From Dermatophagoides farinae (Eukaryota; Arthropoda; Arachnida; Sarcoptiformes; Pyroglyphidae): 64,000 nucleotides of DNA. The stretch lies in assembly GCF_024713945.1 (NCBI RefSeq), contig NC_134682.1:4689001-4753000 (forward strand). Reading direction: 5' to 3'. Every line of letters starts with the position of its first letter. Within the stretch, counting starts at the first letter, position 1. Below are positions 54,951 to 64,000 of the stretch, piece by piece. A program made the position numbers and the translations under genes. The notes beneath the pieces are model-generated. The model saw nothing but the letters and a program-made list of their open reading frames with translations, made no database searches and was not told the DNA's origin.

Positions 54951-56324
54951 TTAAAGACAAAATTTTTTATAAAAAAGACAAACAATCACAAAATTGAACA
55001 TGAATAATTCAATCCATTTATATTTGTTGATGAAAAATATTTGTCCACAAGTGAAACCGAAAAGATTTTCCGATATTGATTGAATAAAATGGCTAATTTT
55101 TAATCGATCACGAAATTGTCGAATACGTTGTAATTGTTTGAAATGTCGTTGATGACGATGATGCTGGTGCTTTTGGTGTTGGTGATGATTATCGACAACA
55201 ACAAAACTACGAACATAACGTTTCATTGTTGAATGATAAAATTGTTCATTATAAGATGGAATCAATGATAACCAAAGATAAACGGCAATTGTTGAAAAAA
55301 ATACGGACAACAAAAGTATGACCAGAATGGTATTCACTACGGACATTCGTTGTTGTTGACTATAAAATAAACTGGAGATGATAATCGAAAATTTTGAAAT
55401 CAATTCCATTTTTATATAAAATTCACGTGAAGTATAATTCATTGTACTTATTTCATTGAATAATATCAAATAATGACGATGAAATTGATGCCAAAAATTT
55501 CTGATTCTTGATTTAGATTTAAATCTAATCACTAATTGTTTCACTTGTATACGAAATAATTCAATATATTGTAACAGATGACGTATAGAGATGAATAAAA
55601 TACCAAATGAATGTTTTGTATGCCAAGCGATGGCAATACAAACGATAATGAAAATGAAAACTTTGATGAAATCGATTCGATTGTCCCAATATATGTATAA
55701 TACCCAATACAGTATCCTTAATAACGTGAGAATCAAAATATAAAGCAATGATTTATAAATTGAATTCGCGATTAGATTCGTTATCGTCATAAACCAATGG
55801 AAATAATGGCGATATTTTGGTTCGACAAATGTTTCATCATTATGAAAATATTGATATTTTCTAAATATATCATTTATACGACAATCATATGTGAGAATTT
55901 TTCGGAATGCAACGAACCATACGGTTTCTAGTATAAACAATACGATTATAGAATACCATAAGATCAGATTGAATGATTGAAATTTCAAAATTTTTTCCAA
56001 ATCATTCAATGTAAATGGAAAAATTATTGTCGCTGTTGCTGGAAATGCAACTAAAATGATTAGATATACGATTGTAATTGTTGCTGCTAATACGATGGTT
56101 ATTGATGGTAAAAATGTTTGAAACGTATGTGGAATTGTTCGCCGATAATAATCATCAAGGTTGTAATCCATTCGGGCAATATATTTTTTCCATGATTGAA
56201 AAAATGATACGGCTATATCAGATAATGGTATTTCATGAGAAAATTTTTGTGGCCAAAGTTTCATTTTTAATAAAAAATTTTCCATTTTTTGTTGTCGTTG
56301 TTGTTGTTTGTTCACAGAATTCAA
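54951..56324 (-). CDS. Multi-span receptor-like protein, CGQxFFIxK family (member 1, 457 aa)
   Basis: Unrecognised, intronless. It has a hydrophilic N-terminus of about 65 residues with FFQSWKKYIARMDYNLDDYY and IPHTFQTF. About seven membrane spans follow, roughly at residues 70-93, 115-140, 180-212, 220-250, 312-330, 335-360 and 435-455. A His-rich loop lies before the last span. The C-terminus has the family signature FGFTCGQIFFINKYKWIELF and ends YKKFCL. Length (about 460), span count, a long loop between spans 4 and 5 and a conserved C-terminal span resemble arthropod gustatory receptors, but the usual TYxxxxxQF ending is absent. I treat it as a chemoreceptor-like family without firm assignment. 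One of two tandem minus-strand copies. Confidence 0.82.
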   Translation of the reverse strand: MNSVNKQQQRQQKMENFLLKMKLWPQKFSHEIPLSDIAVSFFQSWKKYIARMDYNLDDYYRRTIPHTFQTFLPSITIVLAATITIVYLIILVAFPATATIIFPFTLNDLEKILKFQSFNLILWYSIIVLFILETVWFVAFRKILTYDCRINDIFRKYQYFHNDETFVEPKYRHYFHWFMTITNLIANSIYKSLLYILILTLLRILYWVLYIYWDNRIDFIKVFIFIIVCIAIAWHTKHSFGILFISIRHLLQYIELFRIQVKQLVIRFKSKSRIRNFWHQFHRHYLILFNEISTMNYTSREFYIKMELISKFSIIISSLFYSQQQRMSVVNTILVILLLSVFFSTIAVYLWLSLIPSYNEQFYHSTMKRYVRSFVVVDNHHQHQKHQHHRHQRHFKQLQRIRQFRDRLKISHFIQSISENLFGFTCGQIFFINKYKWIELFMFNFVIVCLFYKKFCL

Positions 56325-56673
56325 AAGTCAGAATCATAATGAAATGAAATAATAAATCATTGAAAATGAAACAGAATGTGAAATGAAAAAAAAAATCATT
56401 ACAATCACATGATCAACATTTGCACACACACACACAACAACAACAACAACAACAATAGCGACAGAGACAAAGCTCACTAGAAAAATGGTACATTTTCATT
56501 CATACGAATTCATTTTTTCTCACTTGAATTTGAAAATAAATTCACGTTAGAAACAGATAATCATGTATGTATGTGTGTTTGTGTTCTATTGATTTTTAAT
56601 ATACAGCATAAGTATAATATAATAACAACATTAAGACCGGAAATAGAACTGTAACGTTATTTATGAATATTGA
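56325..56673. other. Intergenic region between receptor-like members 1 and 2
   Basis: 349 bases: CA run then AAC run near 56425-56455, no gene. It presumably holds the promoter of member 1 and the 3' UTR of member 2. Confidence 0.6.
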
Positions 56674-58068
56674 TTACAATAAGCAAATTTTTTTATAAAA
56701 TAATAAAATCAATGAAAAATTGAGTAAAAATAATTCTGTATATTTATATTTTGTTATGAAAAACGCCTGTCCACATGTCATGCCAAATTGATTCATTGAA
56801 ATTGTCTGTATGAAAAGATTCAAATGAATGGTATGATGATTGAATGATTTGGCCAGTGGATAATGATTATTATTGATTATTAATTGATTTCGACGACATT
56901 GTAAATAGTATTGTTTACGTGCATTCCAATCACATAGATAATGCCAACATTTTTCATTATAACTAGGTATCAATGAAACACGTGAATAAATGGCCGTGTT
57001 TGAATTGAATGCACACATCAATAATAGAACGAACATCGAATTGAATATATTCCAATGAATTTGTTGTCCATAAAAAATACTGCTGAAAATTATTGAACAT
57101 TTGGATATCATTTCAATGGAAAGAAATACTGCTCGTAATGAACAATTCAATTTGGATGTATCATCATATAATTTCACATAATTCCGATAAAATTGTTGCC
57201 AAATTAAATGTTTATTAATAATAATTCGTTTACAGTGGCGCTGTTGTCGATGATGATGATGATGATTGATAGTATTTCGTTGTAAAACAATTTCCAATAA
57301 ATCCTGCAATAATTGTTTGGATTGTAAACGAAAAAATTCAATCATAAACAATAAATATTTCATCGAAATAAATAGCTGGCCAAATGTATAGCTAGTGTGA
57401 ATGTAGACAAAAATTGCAATCAAGATGAATAAAATGATATTCAACAAATGAATTTGACTATTTAAATATGATAGAATTTTACCATAAACAATCAATATGA
57501 ATACAATGCTTACACCAGCAGTAAGTAAACGATAAATCATGCCAGAGAAAATGTTTGAAATTAAAATGAAACGTGTAAAATAACGATGAATATTCGTACA
57601 TAAATAATGGCAATTATTATCATGACGAGAATATTCAATAAATATATCATTCACACGACATTCATAACGAAGGATTCGTCGAAATACACCTAGCCACATG
57701 TATTCCAATATTAACAGAGTGAATATGGCATAAATGGCCAATATACGGCATTCATTAACATGTAAAATATGATCCATATCATTCAATGAAATAGGCAGAC
57801 CAATCATTTTTGGGCCAATAACTAATGTGATTAAAAAAGAGATATTTACAGCTGATGCAAATGTTATGATTATTGTACGGCGAAATGTTTTCAATGTCCA
57901 TGGTATTTTATGATTTTGATAATCATATGGATGATATTCAATACGTGCAGCATATTGTTTCCATGATTGAAAACATTGTTGCATAATCGTACGAATAGAA
58001 ATGGGTGATGGACATTTATAACGTAGCCATAATTTTTGGATCAGTTTTATGAATATCATCAATGACAT
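56674..58068 (-). CDS. Multi-span receptor-like protein, CGQxFFIxK family (member 2, 464 aa)
   Basis: Intronless paralogue of the gene at 54951. N-terminus CFQSWKQYAARIEYHPYDYQ and IPWTLKTFRR; about seven hydrophobic spans; a His-rich insert between spans 4 and 5. The segment FYGQQIHWNIFNSMFVLLLM corresponds to FYSQQQRMSVVNTILVILLL in member 1, and VSLIPSYNEK to LSLIPSYNEQ. The C-terminal signature is FGMTCGQAFFITKYKYTELF. Same strand and order as member 1, so it arose by local duplication. Function inferred only from topology. Confidence 0.82.
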   Translation of the reverse strand: MSLMIFIKLIQKLWLRYKCPSPISIRTIMQQCFQSWKQYAARIEYHPYDYQNHKIPWTLKTFRRTIIITFASAVNISFLITLVIGPKMIGLPISLNDMDHILHVNECRILAIYAIFTLLILEYMWLGVFRRILRYECRVNDIFIEYSRHDNNCHYLCTNIHRYFTRFILISNIFSGMIYRLLTAGVSIVFILIVYGKILSYLNSQIHLLNIILFILIAIFVYIHTSYTFGQLFISMKYLLFMIEFFRLQSKQLLQDLLEIVLQRNTINHHHHHRQQRHCKRIIINKHLIWQQFYRNYVKLYDDTSKLNCSLRAVFLSIEMISKCSIIFSSIFYGQQIHWNIFNSMFVLLLMCAFNSNTAIYSRVSLIPSYNEKCWHYLCDWNARKQYYLQCRRNQLIINNNHYPLAKSFNHHTIHLNLFIQTISMNQFGMTCGQAFFITKYKYTELFLLNFSLILLFYKKICLL

Positions 58069-58366
58069 TGTTTCACGTTTTTTTTTCTTTATTCCAGTTG
58101 AACAAAATATCGAATGATGAAAATTTGATTGAGAATCGTGTGTTATTTATAACAACAACAATAAAAATTATTACTTAAACTACCACACAACCGCAAATTG
58201 TCGTCGTTTGTTGGAATTGAATTTTTTATGAAACATACACACACACACGCAAACATACACAGTGATTCTATACCATTTATTCTCCATTTTGGTAAATGAA
58301 AAGAAAAATGAAATATAGAAATTCAAAGAATATTCTGTATTGATTATCAATCAATGATGATGGTAA

Positions 58367-58387
58367 TTTTTCATTTTTCATTTTTCA
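58367..58387. repeat. (TTTTTCA)3 tandem repeat
   Basis: Three 7-base units in succession. Confidence 0.7.
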
Positions 58388-58980
58388 TTTTTTTTTGCTT
58401 GAAACACAAACACAAAATCGAAAGAAAAAAAACACCACAATACATAATTATCTTTTAATGATAACTAAGAGAAATGAAAAAAAAAGTTTATCTTCATTTT
58501 TCATGCCCAAACAGGAAAAGAAAAAGAAAAGAAAAACAATAAGAAAAAAATGTCAAAATGATCGAAATTTTCAAGAAAAAGTTTTTGTGACATTTATTAT
58601 TATTAAGTTTTTGATTGAAAATTCTTATATTCTGTATTGATTATATCATTTGTGTGTGTATGTGTGTGTAACAAATTAACGGTTTCGTTTTTTTTTTCGA
58701 TTCCAATATGATAGAATCGATGATAACCGTAATGGTAAAAGGCATTATTATGATTCCATCTGGCTAGATGATCTATTTTTATCCGTTGCAACTTTGTCAT
58801 TTGATTACATAGATCGATGATTGATTTTTTTTGCCTACATTTGAAATTTGATTATGGTTATTGTTTTTAATGTTGAAAATTGATTTTTCCGGATAATTGG
58901 CATGCGATTGCATTGATTTTTATTGATTGATTGATTGAATCCATTTATAATGGCCACAATGTAATAAAATGGACATTTCA

Positions 58981-59014
58981 TTCTGAAAACAATTCTGAAA
59001 ACAATTCTGAAAAC
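58981..59014. repeat. 12-base tandem repeat, about three copies
   Basis: Unit TTCTGAAAACAA repeated nearly three times, ending 35 bases before the ATG of receptor-like member 3. Confidence 0.8.
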
Positions 59015-59048
59015 TTTCAATTTCAATTTCTATACTTGTACTTGGAAA

Positions 59049-60485
59049 ATGAAATATTGCCTTTGTTTTTCTCATTCCAATTTCAAAGAATCAAATCAAT
59101 TGCATTGTGATTTGATTTCCTTGTGTTTCAACCAATCAATCATTCATTGTTTATTGGTTGAAACAACAACAACAACAAGAATAATGATCATAAAACGTAT
59201 ACGACAATACATTTATCCGGCGAATTTTATCCAAATTGATGATTTAATTAAAGATTGCTTTGAATGTTTCAAATATTATGTTTTTCGTTTGGAATATTCA
59301 CTGGATGATTATCAGAATCGACAAATTCCATGGACATATCAAACATTTCGACGAGCCATATGGCTTACATTGAGTTTTTGGATAAACATTCTGTGTGTTG
59401 TTAAAGTTTTCATTTATCCTGACCATATTGTATCGAAAATAATGAAAAATTTTGAAACGGAATTTCAGTTCTATCGTTGCGATTTGTCTTTTGCACATTT
59501 ATCATTCACGTATATAATCCTAGAATATCTGTGGTTCAATTTATTTCGTGAAATTTTGACTTATAAATTTAAAATCAACCAATTGATAGTGAAATATAGT
59601 CATGTTGATGATGATCATTTGGAGCCAGAATATCGCCGTCATATATCTTGTTTTATTCACTTTGGTAATCTTGCATCAAACGTAATGAATTTTTTCATTT
59701 TTATTGCCCTGATCATTTTCTATTTATTAACCATTTACCCTGTTCTTTTATTCTATCGAAATGATGAATTATCGCTGTTGGTTTTGATTATTTTCATATT
59801 AATTATTACCAATTCATTATATCGTATTGAATATATGGTTGGTCAATTGTTTGTCGCAATGAAATATCTATTATTCATTATTGAATTTTTCAAATTACAA
59901 TTGAAACGAATGGTCACCAATTTACAATTGACAATCAAATTTGGTAAATTTTCTCAATCTCATATAAATATGCGAATGTTTTGGACTAGATTCCTGAAAA
60001 ACTATGTTCAACTTTATTATGAAATGGCCATTCTCAATCAAACGATCAGTGGCATTTATTTCGATATTGAAGCCATATCAAAGTCAGCGATTATATGTGG
60101 CAGTTTGTTTTATAGCAAACAAATCCAGATGAATGTATACAATACAATAATTGTTATATTTTTTCTGTCACCATTCATCTATGCAAATGGCTTGTATACA
60201 CGGGTGGCTCAATTCCCATTATTCAATCAAATTGCCAGTCGTTTGACCATACAATGGTTAGCACGTTTACAATATCAAAAATTTTATAAACACGGTATAT
60301 ATCGATCACGGTCATTAATTCATGACGCAATCAAATTGAATTTATTCACCCAAACAATGTCTGATAATCGTTTCGGTATCAGTTGTGGTCAAGTGTTTTT
60401 CATTACGAAATTTAAATTTGTTGAATTATTCTTGATGAATTTTGTTCTCATTTTAATGTTTTATAAGAAATTCTGTTTGTTATAA
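59049..60485 (+). CDS. Multi-span receptor-like protein, CGQxFFIxK family (member 3, up to 478 aa)
   Basis: Intronless, opposite strand to members 1 and 2. The frame is open from 59049, but an internal Met at 59184 (MIIKRIRQYIYPANFIQIDD) aligns better with the N-termini of the paralogues, so the true protein may be about 433 residues. Conserved parts: CFECFKYYVFRLEYSLDDYQ, IPWTYQTFRRA, LEYLWFNLFREIL, VGQLFVAMKYLLFIIEFFKL, FYSKQIQMNVYNTIIVIFFL, and the signature FGISCGQVFFITKFKFVELF ending YKKFCLL. Very close to the partial copy at the window end (same VFFITKFKFVELFLMNFVL stretch), so the two are recent duplicates flanking the gypsy fossil. Confidence 0.82.
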   Translation: MKYCLCFSHSNFKESNQLHCDLISLCFNQSIIHCLLVETTTTTRIMIIKRIRQYIYPANFIQIDDLIKDCFECFKYYVFRLEYSLDDYQNRQIPWTYQTFRRAIWLTLSFWINILCVVKVFIYPDHIVSKIMKNFETEFQFYRCDLSFAHLSFTYIILEYLWFNLFREILTYKFKINQLIVKYSHVDDDHLEPEYRRHISCFIHFGNLASNVMNFFIFIALIIFYLLTIYPVLLFYRNDELSLLVLIIFILIITNSLYRIEYMVGQLFVAMKYLLFIIEFFKLQLKRMVTNLQLTIKFGKFSQSHINMRMFWTRFLKNYVQLYYEMAILNQTISGIYFDIEAISKSAIICGSLFYSKQIQMNVYNTIIVIFFLSPFIYANGLYTRVAQFPLFNQIASRLTIQWLARLQYQKFYKHGIYRSRSLIHDAIKLNLFTQTMSDNRFGISCGQVFFITKFKFVELFLMNFVLILMFYKKFCLL

Positions 60486-60629
60486 ATTCTATTCATTTTA
60501 TAGTCATTCGAAATATTAATAATGAAGAATAATATCTTTCATAATATCTTTTAATGGATTTTATTCCACATTGATCAGTAAATCATTAAAATGTTTTATA
60601 TTATCAAATAAATTTCATCGTTTTTTTCA

Positions 60630-62970
60630 TGTAAAATTTGTCAAAGTAGATTGGTGTTCGATAATTAGATTCGATATCCAACTGCTACTTAAACAATTGG
60701 CGTTTACGCCTTTCTGAATTAGTTTTTAGAATTGCCTCGAACCTGCCTGTTATTCGTTTATCGTAATAAAATACAACTTGGTGGCAGATGTATTTTGTGA
60801 TTTTAATTGTGTTATTTTTGGCGTTTTTGGTTTATCAATTGTTTCTAAAGGCCAAAGTTGTCCATAAAAGATTGCCCACTGTTCCTAAGTTTGATGGATC
60901 GAAACCATTTTTATGGAAAAATTTTATAAAGACTTGGGAAATTTTCGAAAGATGTGTGGGAGAAGAAGCCGCGGAAGTAATATTCTTCAATGAAGCTTTG
61001 TCCGGTGCGGCGTTGGACTATGTCATAGGCCTCGACAGGAGGGCAGCGATTAAATTTTTGGCTGGTATTTTCGAGAATAAATCGTCCGTGTCTCGTTGGA
61101 TTCGTGAGGACGCGAGGAATTTGTCGTTGGTTAAAGATGAGTTGGATCATTCCAATATTCTTGGGGCTTTATCTAAAATTAGATCTTGGAACAATCTTTT
61201 ACCGGAATCAACAGTTTCTGTAGTCGGATTATCTGCAGTTTTACGAGACAAATTTCCTGTGGCTTGGTTGGCCGAGATTAGCGAAGGCGAAGAAATCAAC
61301 ATCAGAAAATTGGCGTATATTCTAGAGAGACGTGAATTCGGTGCTAGGCCATTCGCATCGATTGTTGAGAGTTCGATTAATGCTATAAATTCACAACAAT
61401 GGGCTTCGTCATCGAATGGAAAATTTGGTCAAAGAAAAGAAATTCGATGTTTTTCTTGTGGCAAGTTGGGTCATATAGCTAAGAAATGTTGGTCTAAGAA
61501 TAAATCGAGATTGGAAGGGAAGGAAGTCAGTGGTGAACAAGCTGTTAAACAAGTTGTTGAGTCTGAACAATCTGTTGCTGAATCGTTAATAAAGCATGTT
61601 GATAATTATGTCTTTGGTGTTAATGGCTGTTATCATGATCAACCTTTTATTGTTTTTGCTGTCGTTGATGGACAGAAGATTCGCATGCTGGTGGATACTG
61701 GAGCAGCCATAAGTATCTTGCCTTTAAGGACATTTCCGAATTCTTTACCGGCTTCTAAAGTTTTTAAAGGGGCGTTTGGTCATAAAGCTGAAGCGTTTGG
61801 TCCTTGGAGCAGAGACATGGTGATCGCAGGAAATCATTTCTTGTTGGAAGCTTATTCCGCTGATTTAAACGAGAACGTCGGAATTTTAGGTCGAGATTTT
61901 CTTGTCAAATACAAAGTTTCGTGGAATGCTGAGTCCGGTGAGCTGGTCGCTTCGCTCAACGGACAGAACGTTGTCTTGAAACAAAGTCGAGTTAGAACGA
62001 AGACAAATTCAATTTTCGCCATCTGGACGGGTCAAGATTTCATCGATGAAATGGAACAATTTAGGATTTCTGAAGATTCTGGTCGAGTTTCTGAAGGCAT
62101 GGCAAGTTTGTTCCAGAAATACGAACATCTGTTTTCGGGCGTAGGTCATTACAAAGGAGTTCAACATTTCATTCCGTTATTGGACGATGCGACTCCGGTA
62201 ATCCTTCCGGACCGGCGTTTCCCTGTTGCAGTCATGGATATGGCCAGAAAGGAAGTGAAGGAACTTTTGGATATTGGTATCCTTCGCAAGAGTCGTGATA
62301 GCGAGTGGGCGGCTCAAATCGTTCCTATCAAAAAGAAGGATGGTACGTTAAGGCTAGCGATTGATTATCGGGAACTGAATAAGAAGACGAAGAAGCCTGG
62401 TTATCCAATGCCTAGGATCGATGTTTTATTAGAAAAAGTTGCTGGGGCCGATAAATTTTCTAAGATTGACTTGGCCAAGGGTTATTATCAGATCGAGATT
62501 GCCGAATTGGACAAGTGCAAAACTGCTTTCCGGTTCGATGGAGAGCTTTACGAATTTAATCAAATGCCATTCGGTTTGTCCTCGGCTCCGCAGACTTTCC
62601 AGAGGGCAATGCATAAAGTTCTCAACGGTGTTCCTAATGTCGTCTGTTATTTGGACGATATCCTGATTTTCACTGGTCCGAACGAAGATCATTTGGCCGC
62701 TGTGGATCGTGTTCTGGCCGCTGTGGAAGAGGCCAATCTTCGTATGAATAAGAAGAAATGTCAGTTCGAGTTGGAATGTGTGGAATTCTTGGGTTTCCGG
62801 GTGGACAAGAATGGCGTTCGACCTTCGGAGGAGAAGATTAAAGCAGTGATGGAAATGCCTCGACCAACCTCTACTTCCGATGTTCAGACGTTTGTTGGTT
62901 TAACTAATCATTTTGCTGCTCATATTCCGGAACATGCCGAAATCGCTACTGTCAATCTATTTCATTATCG
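60630..62970 (+). mobile_element. Ty3/gypsy LTR retrotransposon fossil (gag, protease and reverse transcriptase parts)
   Basis: Plus-strand element inside the receptor-like array. Parts seen in order: a possible LTR-like segment at about 60630-60775 (TGT...ACA), a primer-binding-site-like TGGTGGCAG at 60779-60787, then a long reading region. It has a hydrophobic start, a gag part with zinc knuckle CFSCGKLGHIAKKC, an aspartic protease with VDTGAAISIL, and a Ty3-type reverse transcriptase with IDYRELNKKT, FNQMPFGLSSAPQTFQ and CYLDDILIF. No RNase H, integrase or matching downstream LTR is seen, so it is broken. Its base composition is clearly richer in G and C than its neighbours and the visible protein parts are well kept, suggesting a fairly young insertion. 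Outer limits are approximate. Confidence 0.85.
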
Positions 62971-63001
62971 GTGGAACAAGTTTAAATTATTTTTAAAATG
63001 A

Positions 63002-63427
63002 TAGATTGATTAAATAGAAACAATTAAAATTTTCAAATGAAACCAAAAACTAAATTGAAAAAAAAGTTTTGTTTTTTTTTGTCACAAATAACCAATCAAT
63101 CGATTTGCTTAAATCATCACAATCGAATGATGAATCGAAAAACGAGAAAAAAAACATGTAAAACTTGTTTGTTTTTTTTTGCAACAAAATCAATATAATT
63201 GAAATGGGAAGAAAATGTTTTTTTTTGCAATTAGGCAGTAGAATCATAAAATCGATATGAAATCATTGATTCAAAAATTAAAAATTCATTTTATTCATTG
63301 GCAAACAAACAAAAAATTTAAATGTTATGATGATGATGATATATATGGAATTATTAAAGTTATTTTTGGTAAAAGAGATGATTGATTGACATTGCTAATG
63401 ACGGTGCTGTTCATTATGGATAGATAA
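63002..63427. other. Intergenic region, no gene seen
   Basis: 426 bases of AT-rich sequence with T and A runs between the gypsy fossil and the last receptor-like copy (ending at 63428). Nothing coding is supportable. Confidence 0.55.
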
Positions 63428-64000
63428 TCAAGCCATACAGAATTTTTTATAAAACATTAAAATAAGAACAAAATTCATCAAGAATAATTCAACAAATTTA
63501 AATTTCGTAATGAAAAACACTTGACCACAACTGATACCGAAACGATTTTTAGACATTGTCTGTACGAATAAATTTGATTTGATAATATCACGAATGAAAA
63601 ACCGATTTCGATCATGTTTATAATGTCGTCGATATTGTGAACATGCTAACCATTGCATCATTTTCTGACTAGCAATTTGATTGAATTGTGGAAATTGAGC
63701 TACACGTGAATATAAGCCATTAGTATAGAAGAATGGTGCGAGCGATAATATGACAATTATTGTATTGTGAATATTCATGTGAATCTGTTTACTATAAAAC
63801 ATAATGCAGAATACAATGGAACATTTTGATATGGCTTCAATATCGAGAAAAACGCCACTGATCGTTTTATTGAATATAGCCACTTCATAGTATAGTTGGA
63901 CATATTTTTTCATGAATCTAGTCCAAATTGACCGTCTTTTAGATAATAGTAAAAATCTATCAAGTTTTATTGTCCATCGTAAATGAATAACCAATCGTTT
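63428..64000 (-). CDS. Multi-span receptor-like protein, CGQxFFIxK family (member 4, cut by window edge)
   Basis: C-terminal part only; the frame runs off the right edge of the window, so the N-terminus lies beyond 64000. About 190 residues are visible. They contain IWTRFMKKYVQLYYEVAIFN, FYSKQIHMNIHNTIIVILSL and RVAQFPQFNQIAS, and end with FGISCGQVFFITKFKFVELF and YKKFCMA. It is very similar to member 3 (59049), far closer than either is to members 1 and 2. The two copies are convergent with the gypsy fossil between them. Confidence 0.8.
   Translation of the reverse strand, partial: KRLVIHLRWTIKLDRFLLLSKRRSIWTRFMKKYVQLYYEVAIFNKTISGVFLDIEAISKCSIVFCIMFYSKQIHMNIHNTIIVILSLAPFFYTNGLYSRVAQFPQFNQIASQKMMQWLACSQYRRHYKHDRNRFFIRDIIKSNLFVQTMSKNRFGISCGQVFFITKFKFVELFLMNFVLILMFYKKFCMA

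Larger units (their letters stand above)
58069..59048. other. Divergent intergenic region between receptor-like members 2 and 3
   Basis: About 1 kb with no gene. It holds a TTTTTCA run (58367-58387), CA/TG runs (58240-58260, 58650-58668) and three tandem copies of a 12-base unit at 58981-59014. It should carry both promoters, since member 2 is minus and member 3 plus. Confidence 0.55.

Noticed and set aside
54951-58068. Assignment as insect-type gustatory receptors
   Set aside because: Topology fits, but the typical TYxxxxxQF C-terminal motif is missing, so only a receptor-like label is given.

Overview
This window is AT-rich animal nuclear DNA. Spliced genes have very short GT-AG introns (about 50-76 bases), coding and non-coding DNA is full of CAA, CAT and TCA runs, and housekeeping genes are packed tightly on both strands. 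The recognisable proteins are all eukaryotic. The two unrecognised families, the many intronless genes and the codon texture suggest a small-genome arthropod, most likely an astigmatid mite of the house-dust or scabies mite kind. That placement is an inference from style and is not proven by any single gene.

Layout. 0.5-1.4 kb: a secreted glycine-rich protein. 2.3-4.0 kb: the first of five genes of an unassigned four-cysteine ectodomain family. 4.2-10.8 kb: a six-exon UNC-104/KIF1A kinesin on the minus strand. 12.9-17.6 kb: a head-to-tail cluster of three more four-cysteine genes plus a small orphan membrane ORF. 17.7-37 kb: a housekeeping block with STK19, a Ser/Thr kinase, COP9 subunit 2, SUMO-activating enzyme UBA2, the peptide-amidating enzyme PHM, a fifth four-cysteine gene, an HRI-type eIF2-alpha kinase, cyclophilin B, PTCD2 and ORC2. 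37-39.5 kb: an intronless Fer3/FERD3L-type bHLH factor, followed by a 5.6 kb stretch without genes. 45-46.7 kb: zeta-class GST (maleylacetoacetate isomerase) and ribosomal protein eL36. 46.9-51.7 kb: three tandem 17-beta-HSD/3-ketoacyl-CoA-reductase-like SDR genes, the third with altered cofactor-site motifs, and a Ty1/copia fossil between the first two. 53-54.4 kb: a GT17 (MGAT3-like) glycosyltransferase. 55-64 kb: an array of four multi-membrane-span receptor-like genes (the last cut by the window edge), with a Ty3/gypsy fossil inside the array.

Many housekeeping genes are head-to-head pairs that probably share promoters: STK19/kinase, CSN2/UBA2, HRI/PPIB and PTCD2/ORC2.

The most novel content is two lineage-specific families. 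The first is the four-cysteine family: signal peptide, C...GxLC...C...[YF]GF...FFxC, made both in secreted and in membrane-anchored forms with Ser/Lys-rich tails. The second is the roughly 7-TM family with a conserved CGQxFFIxK signature near the last membrane span. Exon boundaries were derived by reading donor and acceptor sites and checking that phases add up. All family names rest on remembered motifs, not on database searches.
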